This document shows, piece by piece, positions 25,554-32,812 of a stretch of DNA of 64,000 nucleotides; position 1 is the stretch's first letter; each line of letters begins with the position of its first letter. Position numbers and translations under genes: made by a program. The stretch covers positions 1 to 64,000 of the forward strand of contig JAJDZD010000065.1 of the NCBI GenBank assembly GCA_022824865.1. Direction: 5' to 3'. The stretch comes from Chloroflexota bacterium (lineage in GTDB: Bacteria; Chloroflexota; UBA11872). A model generated the notes under the pieces. The model saw nothing but the letters and a program-made list of their open reading frames with translations. It had not been told where the DNA came from and did not search any database.

Positions 25554-25702
25554 AACGGACTGAGCGTCCCAAACGGGCCACGAAGATTTCTTCACGGCCG
25601 TGGCCTCATCTTCCCAGTTGCCCATTTTCATCTTCGAAATTGACGTGTTTCGGCATTTGGGCTACCCGCGACGTTGGCCACCATATTGAGCAGGGGGCAG
25701 CA

Positions 25703-26014
25703 ATGCAAGCCAAGAAGAAGAGGCTGACACTGGACCTCGACCCTCCGGTGCAACGGCGTCTGAAGGCGGCGGCCGCGCTCAAGGGAATCAGCATGCGACG
25801 GTACTGCCTGGCCGCGAAAGAGCGGGAACTCACTCGAGACGCGGACAACGGCGCGTTCGCCGGCAGCTTCAACATCGAAGCACTTGTAGCCCTTCAAGAG
25901 GAGGCGTTTGGCGACAAGGTTCTGCCGGACGACGGGATTGAGATCATCCGGGAGGCGCGTGAGTCCAGAAGCGTGGCTGATGACTGGCCTCCATGGCGGA
26001 CCAAGGAGCTATGA
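25703..26014 (+). CDS. Ribbon-helix-helix antitoxin-like protein
   Basis: This 103-residue protein begins with the RHH pattern MQAKKKRLTLDLDPPVQRRLKAAAALKGISMRRY: a basic beta strand, then two helices that would dimerise and bind DNA. The C-terminal about 55 residues are acidic and Trp-rich (DDWPPWR), as in antitoxins whose tail wraps a toxin. AGGGGG lies five bases before the ATG. No toxin gene follows on the same strand, so it is an orphan or a general regulator. Confidence 0.7.
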   Translation: MQAKKKRLTLDLDPPVQRRLKAAAALKGISMRRYCLAAKERELTRDADNGAFAGSFNIEALVALQEEAFGDKVLPDDGIEIIREARESRSVADDWPPWRTKEL

Positions 26015-26049
26015 GAGCCGCCGGAGATCCTTAGAGGACTGTAGACGGA

Positions 26050-26072
26050 CCCATCATTGAGATGCGGGTGGG
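26050..26072. repeat. Short direct repeat, right copy
   Basis: Right-hand partner of the repeat at 25532-25553, in the same orientation about 520 bases away and just after the ribbon-helix-helix gene. Confidence 0.45.
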
Positions 26073-26120
26073 TGTCCCAGGCGAACCTGCAACACCTGCA
26101 TGATTGGTATCGCGCCCGGG

Positions 26121-26492
26121 CTACGCCCTGGGCTCTATGACAACGCGACCACCGCGCTCGACTTCCACAATCAGGTTGTGCCTGTCCAGCATCCGCATAC
26201 CGACCAGAGGAGTGGCGTTGGCGGCGTCTGCCTCCACATACCTCGGCTGACCATCCCACAGCACAGCTATGCCGTAGGAAGGGAGCATTACTTCGCTGCC
26301 GTCAGCCAGGGTTGCCCGGCTCGTACCGCGGAAGTCCAATCCCAACTCCGTCGCCAACAAAGGGGGCACAGTCAGGAATCCGGTAAATCCAGTGTCTATC
26401 ACAGCCTCGATTTCCCTTGTCCGCCCCGCCTGGCCTTGTACGACAATGGTTATCACAGGCTCATAGGCGGCGTTCACCACGCCCTCGATCAC
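26121..26492 (-). CDS. Clan AA retropepsin-like aspartic protease
   Basis: This 123-residue protein has the aspartic-protease active-site motif VIDTGFTGFLTVP (about 31-43), with the catalytic Asp in D-T-G. A flap region GSEVMLPSYGIAVLWDG follows, and then the PLVGMRMLDRHNL segment seen in single-domain retropepsin-like proteins of bacteria and archaea. It would work as a dimer in the cytosol. Its GTG overlaps the stop of the upstream small gene (GTGA), so the two are translated together. Target protein unknown. Confidence 0.8.
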   Translation of the reverse strand: MIEGVVNAAYEPVITIVVQGQAGRTREIEAVIDTGFTGFLTVPPLLATELGLDFRGTSRATLADGSEVMLPSYGIAVLWDGQPRYVEADAANATPLVGMRMLDRHNLIVEVERGGRVVIEPRA

Positions 26493-26806
26493 TCGGCTCT
26501 CCGTAGAGGTCGACCGCCAAAGTGATAGAGCGCCCGACTTCCGACCCGGAGCAGCCAGACGTCAATAGCGCCAGGGCGCTGTGCCCGCAGTTGGTCCGTC
26601 GCGGCAATCACGTTGTCGCCAACAGCCCAACTGCCGCTCTCAACGTCAATTGCGACAACCTCGTCTTGATGATCCGCCTCGACCTGCGGACGAATGTCCC
26701 GCTCGTAAATCTCGTCGCCGAGACGGGCCGTCTCTTCGCGTGGGCGGCGTGGAAGGCCGGCAGCCCTCTCGTCTTGCGCGGTCGTCGAGGTTTCTGCGTC
26801 TGTCAT
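26489..26806 (-). CDS. Small partner protein of the clan AA protease
   Basis: This is a 105-residue soluble protein without a named function. A disordered N-terminus precedes a compact domain containing GDEIYERDIRPQVEA, EVVAIDVESGSWAVGDN and VWLLRVGSRALYHFGG. From memory of such loci, short proteins of this pattern often lie directly upstream of clan AA proteases, which the four-base overlap here supports. The pair may behave like a toxin-antitoxin or protease-substrate module; that is inference. Confidence 0.65.
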   Translation of the reverse strand: MTDAETSTTAQDERAAGLPRRPREETARLGDEIYERDIRPQVEADHQDEVVAIDVESGSWAVGDNVIAATDQLRAQRPGAIDVWLLRVGSRALYHFGGRPLRRAE

Positions 26807-26921
26807 CCGTTCAACCCTCCACCCACACTCTAGTGCTTCGCGGAAGCTGCCGTTGACGTCCCAGGGGACTTGAGCAATGACAGGCCCGCAATGGTGGAGT
26901 CCGTGGAAGAGTCACGATTGC

Positions 26922-26998
26922 TGGTGGGCCCTCGTGGATTCGAACCACGGACCTCGCCCTTATCAGAGGCGCGCTCTAACCGACTGAGCTAAGAGCCC
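26922..26998 (-). tRNA. tRNA-Ile (GAT)
   Basis: A full cloverleaf of 77 bases is read on the minus strand. The acceptor GGGCTCT pairs with AGGGCCC, the anticodon loop is CTGATAA, the T-loop is TTCGAAT and the CCA end is encoded. It is divergent from the tRNA-Ala gene 99 bases away. Confidence 0.95.
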
Positions 26999-27039
26999 GC
27001 GAGCGGCCGGGACACCGGGCCCCAGCGCTGCGATGGGAC

Positions 27040-27090
27040 AGTATACGCCCGCCGCCTGGGGGTTTCAGCGGGCGCGGGCACACGTAGAAT
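27040..27090. promoter_or_regulatory. Divergent tRNA promoters sharing one -35 hexamer
   Basis: TTTCAG at 27063-27068 reads CTGAAA on the other strand. To the left, CTGAAA is followed after 17 bases by TATACT (27040-27045, minus strand) for tRNA-Ile. To the right, TTTCAG is followed after 16 bases by TAGAAT (27085-27090), seven bases before tRNA-Ala. Both -10 boxes are strong, and the -35 is weak but shared. Confidence 0.55.
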
Positions 27091-27097
27091 CGCGACA

Positions 27098-27173
27098 GGG
27101 GACGTGGCTCAATTGGTAGAGCATCGCCTTTGCAAGGCGGGGGTTGGGGGTTCGAGTCCCCCCGTCTCCACCA
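27098..27173 (+). tRNA. tRNA-Ala (TGC)
   Basis: A full cloverleaf of 76 bases: the acceptor GGGGACG pairs with CGTCTCC (one G-T pair), the anticodon is TGC within CTTTGCAAG, the T-loop is TTCGAGT and the CCA end is encoded. TAGAAT lies seven bases upstream, so transcription may start very close to the mature 5' end. Confidence 0.95.
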
Positions 27174-27300
27174 AACTGGTAGGAATCAAGCATCTCTCGG
27201 CCGTGAGGTTTGTCCTGGACCCGTCCAATGGCACGAGTCGCACCCAGCCGGGGGGACACCCGCGTCTACAGTTGGGGCGGCCGGTTTTCGGGCAATCCCA

Positions 27301-28320
27301 TTGAAGGCAACGTATTTCCTCACCACCCAGCCGGGCTGGGCCTTTGCCACGCTGCGAGAGTTGCGGGGCCTCGGCGTCGCAGCCCGCGTGGCTTTTCACC
27401 ACCGCGACTCCTCCCTCGTTGCGCCAGCGGCGCCGGTTCTCGAGTCCGTGCGGCTTCAGACCCCTGCCACCGTCCATGGCTCGCTGGCAGAGTTCAGTAC
27501 GACTCGGCGATCCGACGCGGCCCAGGAAATGGCGCGGCGTCTCGACAGCGCGCGTCTGAAGAATTCCGTGCTCCGGTGGCTGCCGCTCGCCGAGAGGACG
27601 GTCGTCCGCCGTTTCTCTATGACGACCGAGCTCTATGGGCGCACGTCCATACGCCGGGATGAGCTTGACCGGCTGGTGAGCGGCGCCGTGGCCGCCGCCT
27701 TTCCCAGATGGCGACGATCCGAGCGCGACGGCATTCGCCTGCTGTGCAAGGCCGACGCCAAAAAGGCAGTGCTTGGCTTGCAGCTGTACAGCAACCTGGG
27801 CGGCGAGCGGGACGGGCGGCCCGGCAGCCTGCGACGCCACCTCGCCTGCGGGCTGCTTACGGTGGCGGGCGTGCGCGGCGGAGACACGGTGTTCGATCCC
27901 TTCATGGGCACAGGCACCATCCTGGGGATGGCGGCCGACAGGTACGGTGCGGCGCTCGGGATCGGACTTGAGGTGGATGGCGATGCCTACCTTTCCGCCT
28001 GCACAAGGCTTGCGGACCGCCGAACGGTTCTGGCCAACGCGGCGTTCGAGGAGTTCGACTACACGTCGCTGCCCGCCCGCTGCACGCTTGTCTCTAACCT
28101 GCCCTTCGGGGTCAGGTTTCCCACGGTGCGGACCGTTGCGCTGCTGCGGCTCCTGAGGCGTCGGGAGCTCAGCGGCTCACCGGCCGCGTTGCTGCTTTCC
28201 CGTGCTCAGGCCGACCGCCTGGAGGCCAGGTCCAGGATGAGGCGCAAGAATGTCCTGGTGCTCGGCCAGCCGGCCAGCATTCTCCACCGAGGCGCCTTGA
28301 CGCAGCGAAGCACAGCATGA
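27301..28320 (+). CDS. THUMP/UPF0020-type RNA methyltransferase
   Basis: This protein of about 339 residues has a C-terminal SAM-dependent methyltransferase of the Trm14/TrmG10-like (UPF0020) class. FDPFMGTGTILGMAA is motif I, and SNLPFGVRF is the catalytic [ND]-P-P-[YF]-like motif IV in its NLPFG form. The N-terminal part is compatible with a ferredoxin-like/THUMP RNA-binding region. The open frame extends back into tRNA-Ala, which cannot be coding, so I place the start at TTG 27301 (MKATYFLTTQPGWAF). Likely target is a guanosine in tRNA or 23S rRNA. Confidence 0.75.
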   Translation: MKATYFLTTQPGWAFATLRELRGLGVAARVAFHHRDSSLVAPAAPVLESVRLQTPATVHGSLAEFSTTRRSDAAQEMARRLDSARLKNSVLRWLPLAERTVVRRFSMTTELYGRTSIRRDELDRLVSGAVAAAFPRWRRSERDGIRLLCKADAKKAVLGLQLYSNLGGERDGRPGSLRRHLACGLLTVAGVRGGDTVFDPFMGTGTILGMAADRYGAALGIGLEVDGDAYLSACTRLADRRTVLANAAFEEFDYTSLPARCTLVSNLPFGVRFPTVRTVALLRLLRRRELSGSPAALLLSRAQADRLEARSRMRRKNVLVLGQPASILHRGALTQRSTA

Positions 28321-28560
28321 GCTCCGGGGATCGTCTTGGCAGGCACGCAGGCTACGTCCGCCGTTGCCGCTCAAGCCGCGCTTCGATCCTCTGAATCACA
28401 GAGCGCAGGCGCGGAGGCCTCGCGTTAGGGTTCTTGCCGCAGAAACTCGAGTTCTTCGGGTAGCTCACGCTCTTGAATCGAGGGACGGAGATGCTGCCAC
28501 AACGGACCTGGACCGACGCCGTGCTACGGTGCCGGGGTTGGCGTTGGGGGTGGATGCTTG

Positions 28561-29013
28561 ATGGACCTGACGAAGGACGTGCCTCGGAGCGGGTACGAGA
28601 AGCTGGGCGGGATTGGGTTTCTGCCGCGCTCGATCGATAAGGGCCGTGCCGACCTGGCCGGCACAATGGGCGAGTACGTGGTCCGCTGGGGACGCACCGA
28701 GCGCATGTGCGATTTCCTGGGGATCGAGACCGATGCGTTTATCGAGTCGCTGCGCACCCGTCCGACGGACGAGGAGGTGCTGGCCTGGGTGCAGGAGCAC
28801 ATGCAGCCGCGCACGGCGGCGGAGATCGATGACTTCAACCGGGAAATGGCCACGGACGAGCCGCGCGAAGGCTCAAACTGGGATTGGCCGAGGTTCAGGG
28901 AGTTCCTGGAGGAGTGCGGCCAGGGGCACCGGACGGATATCCGGCGGCACTATGACCGGCTGGACCTGGATGAGGGCCGCGAGGTTCCGCAGGGCGGGCG
29001 GACGGACTGGTAG
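28561..29013 (+). CDS. DUF5069 family protein
   Basis: This 150-residue soluble protein matches the DUF5069 pattern: an N-terminal RSGYEKLGGIGFLPRSIDKGRADLAGTMGEY segment and a helical middle ending EVLAWVQEHM. No enzymatic motif is evident and no function is known. The ATG at 28561 is preceded by GGGTGG. The 240 bases before it hold no gene that I can support. Confidence 0.8.
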   Translation: MDLTKDVPRSGYEKLGGIGFLPRSIDKGRADLAGTMGEYVVRWGRTERMCDFLGIETDAFIESLRTRPTDEEVLAWVQEHMQPRTAAEIDDFNREMATDEPREGSNWDWPRFREFLEECGQGHRTDIRRHYDRLDLDEGREVPQGGRTDW

Positions 29014-29110
29014 ACGCCGCGCAGCGGCAGGTGCGCCCCCGAACCTGAAGCCAGTCGCGTAGCCGAATAAGATCGGCCGCCCGCTCTTTGCCCCTAGTTC
29101 GCTGCTTGAT

Positions 29111-29767
29111 CTGAGTTTTTTCCAGCGACCGGTCGACGCGGTGGCGCGCGAGCTGATTGGGTGCGTGCTGCGGCGATGGCTGGATGGGCTGTGGTTGGGC
29201 GCGCAGATCGTGGAGACGGAGGCTTACGGGCTGGACGACCCGGCGAGCCATGCGCACCTGGGACGCACACCCAGCCGCGAGCCGATGTGGATGCCGCCGG
29301 GGACGATTTACATGTATCACTCGCGGGCCGGGGCGTCGCTGAACGTGAGCTGCGGGACGGGGCCGGAGGCTGTGCTGATCAAGGCGGGAGTGCCGATCGT
29401 GGACGAGCGCTCGCCGCAGGCCGCGCTGGATGCGATGCACCAGTTGAATCCGGCGCCGGATGGCCGATCGCGGCGTGCGGATCGGCGGCTGTGCGCGGGG
29501 CAGACGCTGCTGTGCCGAGCGTTGGGACTGACGGTGGCGGGGTGGACGGGGCGGCAGTTCGATCCGAAGCGGTTCTACATCGAGGCCAGGAAGGCGCGGC
29601 CGCACATCATTTCCACATTGCGTCTCGGTATACGTCCCGAGCGGGACGACGGCAGGCGTTCGCGCTATGTGGACCGCGACTTTGCCGGTTCAGCCACGAG
29701 CAATCCGTTGCGGCGCGGGGCGGTGGCCGGGCGCGATTACTGGGAGATCGACCCCGAGGAGGGTTGA
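29111..29767 (+). CDS. 3-methyladenine DNA glycosylase, AAG/MPG type (CTG start proposed)
   Basis: This protein of about 218 residues excises alkylated and deaminated purines. It has the catalytic-glutamate region AQIVETEAYGLDDPASHAH, the tyrosine loop GTIYMYHSRAGASLNV and the GPEAVLIKAG strand of the AAG family. The first canonical start, GTG 29141, cuts off the conserved FFQRPVDAVARELIGC helix. In-frame sequence upstream supplies it, but only CTG codons (29111 or 29102) are available before the preceding stop. I give 29111 as the better match to family N-termini. Confidence 0.8.
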   Translation: MSFFQRPVDAVARELIGCVLRRWLDGLWLGAQIVETEAYGLDDPASHAHLGRTPSREPMWMPPGTIYMYHSRAGASLNVSCGTGPEAVLIKAGVPIVDERSPQAALDAMHQLNPAPDGRSRRADRRLCAGQTLLCRALGLTVAGWTGRQFDPKRFYIEARKARPHIISTLRLGIRPERDDGRRSRYVDRDFAGSATSNPLRRGAVAGRDYWEIDPEEG

Positions 29768-29778
29768 GCCCCGGGCTC

Positions 29779-30708
29779 CTAGGCAGGCGGGGCGATGGCC
29801 CGGAGGGTGGCGAGTTCGTCGTCGCTGAGCGTGAGGTCGGCGGCGGCGGCGTTGGCGCGGACTTGCTCGGGTGAGCGGGCGCCGGGGATGGCGCAGGTGT
29901 TGGCCGGGTGAGCGATGGCGAAGGCGAGGGCGAGCTGGGCCATGCTGCGGCCTTCGCCGGACATCGGGCGCAGGGCTTCGGCCGCGGCGGCGCGCTCCAG
30001 GAAGCGCTGTCGGGCGTCGCCCGTATTCCAGCCGGATCGGGTGGGGTCTTCGAACCGGTGGTCGGACGCGAACTTGCCGGCGAGCACGCCCTGGGCCAGA
30101 GGACCGCGGACAAGGACGCCGATATTGCGTTCCTGGCAGAGCGGCAGGGCGTCGGTTTCGTAGGTGCGTTCGATCACGCTGTAGGGAATCTGGGCGACGT
30201 GGCAGCGCCCGTGGGTGTCGAAGTACTCGATTTCGCTTGGGATGAAGGATGACGTGCCGTAGGCGCGGATTTTGCCGGCTTCCAGCAGGCGCTCGAAGGC
30301 TTCCAGGAACACATCGTGGCGCGGGTGCTCACGGATGTGGCACTGGTAGAGGTCGATGTAGTCGGTTTGCAGCCGGTGCAGGCTGGCGTCGCAGCAGGCG
30401 TAGATGTGTTCGGGCGTGGTGAAGCTGAGCGGGTGGCCATCGGGCCGTCCCAGGTTGCCGACCTTGGTGGCGACGAAGACGTGCGGGCGCCGGCCGCCGG
30501 CGAGGGCCTTGCCGAGGATCTCCTCGCTGCGGCGCGGGCCGTAGGCGTCGGCGCTGTCGAAGAGGTTGATGCCGGCCTGGATGGCGGCATGCACGGTGGC
30601 AATGCCGTCGGCTTCGGAAACCGCGCCCAACTGCCCGCCAAGCTGCCAGCAGCCCAGGCCAATGGCCGAGACGCGCCAGCCGGTTCGTCCGAATACGCGG
30701 TATTGCAT
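29779..30708 (-). CDS. Aldo/keto reductase
   Basis: This 309-residue NADPH-dependent oxidoreductase of the AKR fold begins YRVFGRTGWRVSAIGLGCWQ. It has the catalytic region LFDSADAYGPRRSEE (Asp and Tyr), a lysine in FVATKVG, and YIDLYQCHIREHPRHD with its catalytic histidine. The C-terminal NADP-binding GARSPEQVRANAAA is present. I selected the ATG at 30708 because the longer frame adds unrelated residues. Physiological substrate unknown; sugar or aldehyde reduction is plausible beside the neighbouring dehydrogenase. Confidence 0.88.
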   Translation of the reverse strand: MQYRVFGRTGWRVSAIGLGCWQLGGQLGAVSEADGIATVHAAIQAGINLFDSADAYGPRRSEEILGKALAGGRRPHVFVATKVGNLGRPDGHPLSFTTPEHIYACCDASLHRLQTDYIDLYQCHIREHPRHDVFLEAFERLLEAGKIRAYGTSSFIPSEIEYFDTHGRCHVAQIPYSVIERTYETDALPLCQERNIGVLVRGPLAQGVLAGKFASDHRFEDPTRSGWNTGDARQRFLERAAAAEALRPMSGEGRSMAQLALAFAIAHPANTCAIPGARSPEQVRANAAAADLTLSDDELATLRAIAPPA

Positions 30709-30838
30709 GGGAGTGTTCCTACGGGCGCAAATAGGGCTTGGCGTCAACCTTACCGCCCACGCAAGCCGCCCGACTAAGTTTGGGCGCGAACCGCAGGTTA
30801 GGGCATGATGCGCGCGGCCTTCGACTGCTGAACTGCCC

Positions 30839-31843
30839 GTGCCAATCACAACGTCTCAGGTCGTGTTTCTCGAAGGCGGCGCTGTCGCGATCGAGGATGT
30901 CGAGATTCCCGATCCGGCGCCGAACCAGATCCTGGTGCGCTCGACGCGGTCGCTGATCAGCGCGGGGACTGAACTGAACATCCTGGAACTGGCCGAATCG
31001 GAGCGCGGTGAGCCCGGCTACTCGATGGTTGGCGAGGTGGCCGCGGTTGGCGGTGCCATTGCAGGCTATGCCGAAGGCGACCGCGTGCTGACGTATCTGA
31101 AGCACCAGGGCGCCGGGCTCGTCACCGTCGACCCGGACCTGCCGGATGAGGCCACCTACGCGGGGCACATACCGGACGACGTCAGCGATGAAGACGCCAG
31201 TTTCGTGGTGCTGGGGGACGTGGCGCTGCATGGCGTTCGACGGGCGCGACCGGGGCTGGGCGACTCGGTGGCAGTCTTTGGCCAGGGCGGACTAGGGCAG
31301 ATGGTGACGCAATTCGCGCGGATGGCCGGCGCGTATCCGGTGATCGCGGTTGACCTGCTGGACGAGCGGCTTGAACTGGCCCGGTGGTCGGGCGCGACGC
31401 ACACGGTGAACGCTCAGCGCGAGGACGCCGTGGCGGCGGTTCAGGACATTACGGGCGGCGGCGCGCGGGTGGTGTTCATGGTTACGCGCACGCCGAAGAT
31501 CCTGCCGGACTGCATGAAGGCGGCGGCCGGAGGGACCGTCTCAATGACCGGCAGCCCGCCCGGCACCGTGGAGATTGGCCTGCAGGTGGAGTTGCTGCGC
31601 AAGGAACTGTCGATCATCGGCACGTATCAGTCGATGTACCCGCGCGAGCCGTATCACATGTTCCAGTGGACGCGCGCGGCCAACCGGCAGTACATCCTGG
31701 ACTCAATGGCACGCGGCGAGTTCCGGGTCGACCGGCTGATTTCACACCGCGAGCCGTACACGAACGCCGCGGACCTGTATGACATGATTCGACGCGGCCC
31801 AGACGGATGGTTGTCGATCATCCTGCAGTGGGATCAGGCCTGA
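30839..31843 (+). CDS. MDR-superfamily zinc-type alcohol dehydrogenase-like protein
   Basis: This 334-residue medium-chain dehydrogenase/reductase has an N-terminal GroES-like domain (QILVRSTRSLISAGTEL; PGYSMVGEVAAVG). Its Rossmann domain has VFGQGGLGQMVTQFARM (about 142-158) and a C-terminal LDSMARGEFRVDRLISHRE. The classical catalytic Cys/His zinc ligands are replaced (SAGTE), as in the large group of short MDR proteins acting on sugar alcohols or aromatic substrates. Its C-terminal 40 residues resemble the decayed sequence at 32669-32812, showing that this gene was once duplicated. Confidence 0.85.
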   Translation: MPITTSQVVFLEGGAVAIEDVEIPDPAPNQILVRSTRSLISAGTELNILELAESERGEPGYSMVGEVAAVGGAIAGYAEGDRVLTYLKHQGAGLVTVDPDLPDEATYAGHIPDDVSDEDASFVVLGDVALHGVRRARPGLGDSVAVFGQGGLGQMVTQFARMAGAYPVIAVDLLDERLELARWSGATHTVNAQREDAVAAVQDITGGGARVVFMVTRTPKILPDCMKAAAGGTVSMTGSPPGTVEIGLQVELLRKELSIIGTYQSMYPREPYHMFQWTRAANRQYILDSMARGEFRVDRLISHREPYTNAADLYDMIRRGPDGWLSIILQWDQA

Positions 31844-31956
31844 GACGACTGGAGCCCGAACCACTACCGCGGGCGAGTGGCTGAGCGAACGACGCGCTCC
31901 GACGTCCGCGCTACGCCCGGAGGCGTCCTCCAGATCCTCCGAGCAGGTGTCTATGA

Positions 31957-31978
31957 TGGTCCGGGATAGTACGGACCA
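31957..31978. promoter_or_regulatory. Inverted repeat before the membrane-protein gene
   Basis: TGGTCCG and CGGACCA form a perfect 7-bp inverted repeat separated by eight bases, 15 bases upstream of the ATG at 31994. It overlaps a TATGAT hexamer at 31952-31957. It could be an operator or a short leader hairpin. Confidence 0.35.
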
Positions 31979-31993
31979 AAAGAATGACGGGCC

Positions 31994-32668
31994 ATGGGAC
32001 CGAATTCGGTAAACAAGCTGGAGGCCCTTGGCCTGGTTGTGGGCCCGGTGCTGGCGCTGATCTTCTTCGCGATTGAGCCGGGGGGAATGTTCATCCAGCC
32101 CGCGGACTCGACCGACCCGGCAGCGACCATCACAGCCGTGGCGTCAAACCCGAACATTGCGCGGGTTACGGCTCTCATGGTGCCGCTGGGCCTCATCCTG
32201 ATGCTTTACGGGTTGTCCGGCATCAGCCGGGTCATGCGGCCGGACACCATGGCGGCCGCCTTGTCACGGCTGGGCATCCTGTTTATGAACGTGGGCGCCT
32301 TTGGCTGGATTCTCACCTCGGGGCTGACCTTCATCTTGACCAGGACCCAGCTCGACGCGGCGCAGGGGCTTGAGTCAGCCATCCCCATCTACATGGTGGA
32401 TTCGGGGATGAGCATGTTGTCGAGTTTGGCCGTCGCCTCCGGATTCATGGCCTTCAACCTGGGCCTGTCAGCCATATACCCGCCCGGATCCCTCAGGATC
32501 ACGGCCCTGGCAATTGCAGCCGTATCGGTCATCTGCCTGATCGCGGTCATCATCGGGAATACCGTGCCCGACCGGACGATGATCACGGTGTCCAGGATCT
32601 GCTACTTCCCGTGGGTGGCCTGGAGCGTGGTTCTTGGCGTGCGGTTCCTCAAGGGACGCAATCTTTAA
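31994..32668 (+). CDS. Unknown six-helix membrane protein
   Basis: This 224-residue inner-membrane protein has about six hydrophobic segments (near 9-27, 57-75, 92-112, 136-160, 166-188 and 200-217). An extracytoplasmic loop after helix 1 is rich in Asp/Ala. It resembles the DUF4386-type helical bundle in overall layout, but I do not recognise a defining motif. It lies between an intact MDR gene and a decayed MDR remnant, so it may have been inserted when that region was duplicated. Confidence 0.65.
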   Translation: MGPNSVNKLEALGLVVGPVLALIFFAIEPGGMFIQPADSTDPAATITAVASNPNIARVTALMVPLGLILMLYGLSGISRVMRPDTMAAALSRLGILFMNVGAFGWILTSGLTFILTRTQLDAAQGLESAIPIYMVDSGMSMLSSLAVASGFMAFNLGLSAIYPPGSLRITALAIAAVSVICLIAVIIGNTVPDRTMITVSRICYFPWVAWSVVLGVRFLKGRNL

Positions 32669-32812
32669 CGCCAGTTTCGGTTGGACGTCCTCACGGGTGA
32701 GTCCTGGACGACGCCTGCGAACGACGCCGACCCGTATGCCATGATTTGGCGCGGTCCGCAGGGCTGGCTATCGGCTTTCGGACGTGGGGCGACGCGTAAG
32801 GAGGATTGCTGA
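32669..32812 (+). pseudogene. Remnant of an MDR dehydrogenase C-terminus
   Basis: In frame from the TAA of the membrane-protein gene the sequence encodes QFRLDVLTGESW, then DADPYAMIWRGPQGWLS, ending at a TGA that overlaps the ATG of the next gene. This aligns with the C-terminus of the MDR protein at 30839-31843 (FRVDRL..., AADLYDMIRRGPDGWLS) with matches at F, R, D, L, Y, M, I, R, G, P, G, W, L and S. No start codon or upstream domains remain. Confidence 0.7.

Noticed and set aside
27130-27300. A 57-residue N-terminal extension of the RNA methyltransferase
   Set aside because: It would translate through tRNA-Ala and has no family similarity.
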